Below, in pieces: positions 6,648 through 9,084 of a stretch of DNA of 9,084 bases. The position numbers and the translations under genes are program-made. Numbering within the stretch: the first letter of the stretch is position 1; the number at the start of each line of letters is the position of its first letter. Source of the stretch: Pseudomonadota bacterium (GTDB lineage: Bacteria; Pseudomonadota; Alphaproteobacteria; Sphingomonadales; Sphingomonadaceae); assembly GCA_023386135.1 (NCBI GenBank), contig JAEWKG010000192.1, forward strand, positions 1-9,084. The letters run 5' to 3'. Below the pieces are notes generated by a model. The model had not been told where the DNA came from, did no database searches, and saw only the letters and a list, made by a program, of their open reading frames with translations.

Positions 6648-7412
6648 ATGCCCGCAACCGACCATGTCACGCCGTCCGAGCCGCCGCTTCCGGCCGAGAC
6701 CGTCCGGCTCCCCGCGCGCGGCTTCACGATCGACCGGGGAAAGGCGCTGATCGCGGCGGCGGTGCTGTGGGCCGGGTTCGCACTGATGGTCTGGCTCGTG
6801 CTCAGCGGGCGCAGTCACGGTTTCGACCGCTGGGGCCTTCTGCTCGGCCGAACCGCCGACACCATGGGCCTGCGCGGACCGAGCCTGGTGACCGAGACGG
6901 TGCGAGACGTGACCTCGCTCGGCGGGGTGGCCTTGCGCAACCTGTTCGCGATCGGCGCGGTTGTCGCGCTGCTGTTCCTCCGGCTGCGCCGCGAGGCTCT
7001 GCTGTTCGCGGCGACGATCGTCACCGGCTGGCTGGTCAACAGCGGGATCAAGACGCTGGTCGGCCGGCCCCGCCCAACCATCGTGACTCACCTGACCGAT
7101 GCCGGCGGAGCGAGCTTTCCGAGCGGGCACAGCTTCAATTCGGCGGTGGTATACATCGCGATGGCGCTCGCGTTCGCCTCGATGAGCGCGCGGCACTCGG
7201 TGCGCTACACCATCGTCGGCAGCGCGATGGTGCTGTCGGCGCTGATCGCGTGGAGCCGGGTGATGCTCGGCGTGCATTTCCCCAGCGACGTCACCGCCGG
7301 CTGGCTCGGCGGCGCCGGTTGGGCGTTTCTCGCGGCGGCGCTGCTCTACAAGCCTGCGAGGGCGGCGGCGGACAGTCCGGCGGCCGAGAAACTGGACCCG
7401 GTTGCCCACTAG
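6648..7412 (+). CDS. PAP2 family membrane phosphatase
   Basis: This 254-residue integral membrane protein belongs to the type 2 phosphatidic acid phosphatase superfamily. All three catalytic motifs are complete: KX6RP as Lys135...Arg142-Pro143, PSGH at 158-161, and SRX5HX3D as Ser203-Arg204...His210...Asp214. About six membrane segments are apparent, near residues 33-53, 97-113, 118-134, 163-180, 187-203 and 216-234. The active site would face the periplasm in the usual topology. Family members remove phosphate from phosphatidic acid, phosphatidylglycerophosphate or undecaprenyl diphosphate; the sequence does not tell which. The start at ATG 6648 leaves a short soluble N-terminus; in-frame codons further upstream run into phr on the other strand and are unlikely. 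No clear Shine-Dalgarno sequence is seen, consistent with a short-leader mRNA. The C-terminus is a short polar tail. Confidence 0.93.
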   Translation: MPATDHVTPSEPPLPAETVRLPARGFTIDRGKALIAAAVLWAGFALMVWLVLSGRSHGFDRWGLLLGRTADTMGLRGPSLVTETVRDVTSLGGVALRNLFAIGAVVALLFLRLRREALLFAATIVTGWLVNSGIKTLVGRPRPTIVTHLTDAGGASFPSGHSFNSAVVYIAMALAFASMSARHSVRYTIVGSAMVLSALIAWSRVMLGVHFPSDVTAGWLGGAGWAFLAAALLYKPARAAADSPAAEKLDPVAH

Positions 7413-7445
7413 GCGATTCGCGCCAGGCGGCCTGCCTGTTGGACC

Positions 7446-7467
7446 TGTCACACTTGTCACGGTGTCC
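7446..7467 (+). repeat. Short direct repeats TGTCAC, TGTCAC, TGTCC
   Basis: TGTCAC occurs at 7446-7451 and 7455-7460, followed by TGTCC at 7463-7467, with steps of 9 and 8 bp. The group lies 11 bp before the larger GTCGCYTTG array and may be a degenerate leading part of it or a separate binding site. A chance origin is possible. Confidence 0.4.
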
Positions 7468-7477
7468 AGGGCATAAA

Positions 7478-7582
7478 TGTCGCCTTGGCCCGAAAGGCGT
7501 CGTCTTGCGCGTAAAACTGTCGCCTTGCGCCGGCCGGGCGTCGCTTTGCGTGCGGGAGATGTCGCCTTGGCTGCGGCTGGCG
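7478..7582 (+). repeat. Phased tandem array of five GTCGCYTTG-type repeats (20-21 bp period)
   Basis: The cores are GTCGCCTTG (7479), GTCGTCTTG (7499), GTCGCCTTG (7519), GTCGCTTTG (7540) and GTCGCCTTG (7561), with steps of 20, 20, 21 and 21 bp, two turns of B-DNA. Only the core is kept; the 11-12 bp between cores vary. Copies 1, 3 and 5 share an exact TGTCGCCTTG, while copies 2 and 4 share GGCGTCGYYTTGCGYG, so there is a higher-order unit of 40-42 bp. Each long unit can pair CGCC with a downstream GGCG. The steps are not multiples of three throughout, so it is not a protein repeat. Function unknown: phased protein-binding sites or a structured RNA are the main options. Confidence 0.8.
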
Positions 7583-7653
7583 GAGTGCACGGGATTGCTC
7601 ATCCCCAAGGGCATGCCACGCCGCGCCCCGTGTAGGACAGCGGTTTCAGCCGG

Positions 7654-8736
7654 TCAGCGTGGGTCGGCAGCGCCCGGTTCGCCCTGCCCCGGCGGACGGG
7701 TGCTGACCGGATCGGCGGCGTTGTCGCCCACCGTCCAGCTCTGCCCCTTGCCGAGCAGCTTGGCGAGGTTGGCGTCCTTCCCCGCGCTCGACTTGGCGCG
7801 CTCCTCGGCGACCGCCGCCTCGAAGGTCGGGCGCGGATCGTCGTAGAGCACGCCCAAGGCCATCGGGAACGGCCCGAACGGCATCTCGACCAGCATGTGC
7901 GCGATCGAGCGGTTGGTGACGTCGTGGACGATCACATCGGCCGACTGCCAGTCGCCGTCGGTCACCGAGACGACCTTGAGTCGCAGCGCCTCCCGGTCGA
8001 GAGCGATGCCCTGCGTGCCGCCCGCGAACAGCATCGGCTGGCCGTGCTCGAGCCAGAGCTGCCGGTCCTCCGCACCCTTGGGCTGAGCAAAGTCGTCGAA
8101 CACGTCCTTGTTGTAGACGACGCAGTTCTGGAAGATCTCGATGAACGCCGCGCCCTGGTGCGCATGCGCGGCCTTGAGCACCTCGGGCAGGTTCTTCGAC
8201 ACGTCGAATCCGCGCCCGACGAACCGCGCCCCCGCGCCCAGCGCGAAAGCCGCCGGCCGCGCCGGGTGGTCGTAGCTGCCGAGCGGGGTCGACGGGCTCT
8301 TGGTCCCTTCGCGGCTGGTCGGCGAGTATTGGCCCTTGGTGAGGCCGTAGATCTCGTTGTTGAACAGCATGATCTGCATGTTCACGTTGCGCCGGAGCAC
8401 GTGCATCAGGTGGTTGCCGCCGATGCTCAGGCCGTCGCCGTCACCGGTCACCAGCCAGATATCAAGATCGGGATTGGCCAGCTTCACCCCCGTCGCCACC
8501 GCCGGCGCGCGGCCGTGGATGGTGTGGAAGCCGTAGCTCTCCATGTAGTACGGGAAGCGGCTCGAGCAGCCGATGCCGCTGATGAACACCGTGTTCGCCG
8601 GGTCCGCCCCGAGCTGCGGCAGCGTGCGCTGCACCGCCTTCAGGATCGCATAGTCGCCGCACCCCGGGCACCAGCGGACCTCCTGGTCGGTCTCCCAGTC
8701 CTTGAGCGTGGTCTGGATGGGGGTCATGTCGTTCAT
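7654..8736 (-). CDS. korB: 2-oxoacid:ferredoxin oxidoreductase, beta subunit
   Basis: This is the thiamine-diphosphate-binding beta subunit of a 2-oxoacid:acceptor oxidoreductase, most like 2-oxoglutarate:ferredoxin oxidoreductase KorB, which converts 2-oxoglutarate and CoA to succinyl-CoA and CO2 and reduces ferredoxin. The TPP motif runs from GDGD (98-101) to NN (126-127), followed by EIYGLTKGQYSPTS. Cys23 and Cys26 in WCPGCGDY, Cys57 in GIGCSS and Cys205 in QNCVVYN match the 4Fe-4S ligands of the family. The 360 residues are slightly long because of a Pro/Gly-rich, low-complexity tail from about 336. ATG 8736 is supported by GAGGT 5 nt upstream; a second ATG at 8727 is the alternative. It works as a complex with the alpha subunit encoded just upstream and separated by a REP-like element. 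The substrate is inferred from family resemblance, not proven. Confidence 0.93.
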   Translation of the reverse strand: MNDMTPIQTTLKDWETDQEVRWCPGCGDYAILKAVQRTLPQLGADPANTVFISGIGCSSRFPYYMESYGFHTIHGRAPAVATGVKLANPDLDIWLVTGDGDGLSIGGNHLMHVLRRNVNMQIMLFNNEIYGLTKGQYSPTSREGTKSPSTPLGSYDHPARPAAFALGAGARFVGRGFDVSKNLPEVLKAAHAHQGAAFIEIFQNCVVYNKDVFDDFAQPKGAEDRQLWLEHGQPMLFAGGTQGIALDREALRLKVVSVTDGDWQSADVIVHDVTNRSIAHMLVEMPFGPFPMALGVLYDDPRPTFEAAVAEERAKSSAGKDANLAKLLGKGQSWTVGDNAADPVSTRPPGQGEPGAADPR

Positions 8737-8741
8737 GATTT

Positions 8742-8746
8742 ACCTC
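8742..8746 (-). promoter_or_regulatory. Ribosome binding site of korB
   Basis: GAGGT on the minus strand lies 5 nt before ATG 8736. Its first base is also the outer end of the REP-like element, so the repeat borders directly on the translation start signal. Confidence 0.65.
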
Positions 8747-8826
8747 GTCGTCCCAGCGAAAGCTGGGATCTCGTGCCGGAAGCGCCGCGTTAGAGGCGTG
8801 CGATCCCAGCTTTCGCTGGGATGACG
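8746..8826. repeat. REP-like element: two CCCAGC/GCTGGG hairpins in inverted orientation
   Basis: Two 25-bp arms, 8746-8770 and 8802-8826, are inverted copies of each other with one mismatch. Each arm is itself a hairpin: TCCCAGC-GAAA-GCTGGGA (8751-8768) and ATCCCAGC-TTTC-GCTGGGAT (8803-8822). The spacer is 31 bp. Palindromes of this CCCAGC type with GTC(A/G)TCCCAGC ends resemble dispersed REP/BIME elements common in sphingomonad genomes. The element fills most of the 104 bp between the korA stop and the korB start. In the mRNA it could form two hairpins or one long duplex and so alter mRNA stability or the alpha/beta ratio. Confidence 0.88.
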
Positions 8827-8840
8827 GATAGCGGAAAGCC

Positions 8841-9084
8841 TCACTTGTCGTACTCGCTCTGCGGCGACTTGAATTGGGGGCGGAGCGAGCCGTCATCGTG
8901 GCCGCTTTCGGGCTCGGGCAGCTGCGCGGGATTGGCGGCGATCTCGCCGCCTTCGTTGCCGTCGATCCCGTCGAAGTACTTGCCGATCGCGGCTTCCAGC
9001 TCGGAGATCGCGAAGGGCTGGCCGCTGGTCTTGGTCAGCGGTTTCGCATCGACGAGGAACTGGTCGCGCAGCACGGTCTTGAAC
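8841..9084 (-). CDS. korA: 2-oxoacid:ferredoxin oxidoreductase, alpha subunit (C-terminal part only)
   Basis: Only the last 81 codons lie in the window; the reading frame stays open to the edge and the start is beyond 9084. The visible part, TVLRDQFLVDAKPLTKTSGQ and then PFAISELEAAIG, matches the C-terminus of KorA-type alpha subunits of 2-oxoacid:acceptor oxidoreductases, followed by an acidic Gly/Pro-rich tail ending in QSEYDK. In known members this subunit carries the gamma/alpha domains that bind CoA and complete the TPP site. It is upstream of korB in the same direction, so the two should form one operon, though the REP-like element separates them. Confidence 0.85.
   Translation of the reverse strand, partial: FKTVLRDQFLVDAKPLTKTSGQPFAISELEAAIGKYFDGIDGNEGGEIAANPAQLPEPESGHDDGSLRPQFKSPQSEYDK

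Larger units (their letters stand above)
7413..7653. other. Intergenic gap between convergent PAP2 and korB genes
   Basis: The 241 bp between the two stop codons hold no credible gene. They contain TGTCAC repeats (7446-7467), the GTCGCYTTG array (7478-7582) and a small GGGAT/ATCCC hairpin (7591-7595 with 7601-7605, 5-nt loop). Neither flanking gene starts here, so any function would be termination, a small RNA, a structural role or a binding site. No U-tract terminator for either gene is recognisable. Confidence 0.8.

Noticed and set aside
7478..7582. CRISPR array
   Set aside because: Repeats of 9 bp with 11-12 bp between them are far too short, the cores vary, and no cas gene is near.
7591..7605. 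Terminator for korB or the PAP2 gene
   Set aside because: GGGAT/ATCCC gives only a 5-bp stem and no T run follows on either strand.
7897..8793. Long open frame on the plus strand opposite korB, running into the REP-like element
   Set aside because: It is the shadow of korB, rich in Arg, Val and His with no motif, and its end is translated REP sequence.

Overview
The window reads as chromosomal DNA of a high-GC alphaproteobacterium, most likely of the order Sphingomonadales (Erythrobacteraceae or Sphingomonadaceae type). This rests on the style of the proteins, the strong GC bias at third codon positions, a REP-like CCCAGC(GAAA)GCTGGG palindrome pair of the kind common in these genomes, and a TTAACCAT motif resembling an alphaproteobacterial CtrA half-site. 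No database search was run. No phage, transposase, CRISPR array, rRNA or tRNA is visible.

Layout. (1) 95-2281, plus strand: purF (first enzyme of de novo purine synthesis) followed with no spacer by a short-chain dehydrogenase/reductase. (2) 2282-2399: a short gap with a hairpin and a possible CtrA half-site, then a single-domain PilZ protein (2400-2747), a likely c-di-GMP effector. (3) 2750-6606, minus strand: a tightly packed apparent operon transcribed as photolyase, then a cyclopropane-fatty-acid-synthase-like methyltransferase, then a beta-lactamase-fold lipoprotein. It ends only 2 bp from the PilZ gene. (4) 6648-7412, plus strand: a PAP2-family membrane phosphatase, divergent from the photolyase across only 41 bp. 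That gap holds a symmetric GGAAC/GTTCC dyad which could be an EcfG-like promoter in both directions. (5) 7413-7653: a 241-bp gap between converging genes with no credible gene, but with a regular array of five GTCGCYTTG-type repeats every 20-21 bp. (6) 7654-9084, minus strand: the beta subunit and the C-terminal part of the alpha subunit of a 2-oxoacid:ferredoxin oxidoreductase, with a two-hairpin REP-like element between them.

The genes are mostly housekeeping plus stress and envelope functions. The photolyase/CFA-like pair recalls light and singlet-oxygen responses of other alphaproteobacteria: one repairs UV lesions in DNA, the other modifies membrane lipid acyl chains. The lipoprotein and the PAP2 phosphatase are also envelope proteins. 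The most unusual parts are non-coding: the phased repeat array at 7478-7582, which can also be read as about 2.5 copies of a 40-42 bp unit each able to form a CGCC/GGCG hairpin, and the symmetric dyad at 6614-6641. The CFA-like enzyme also appears to differ at two of the residues that hold bicarbonate in the E. coli enzyme.
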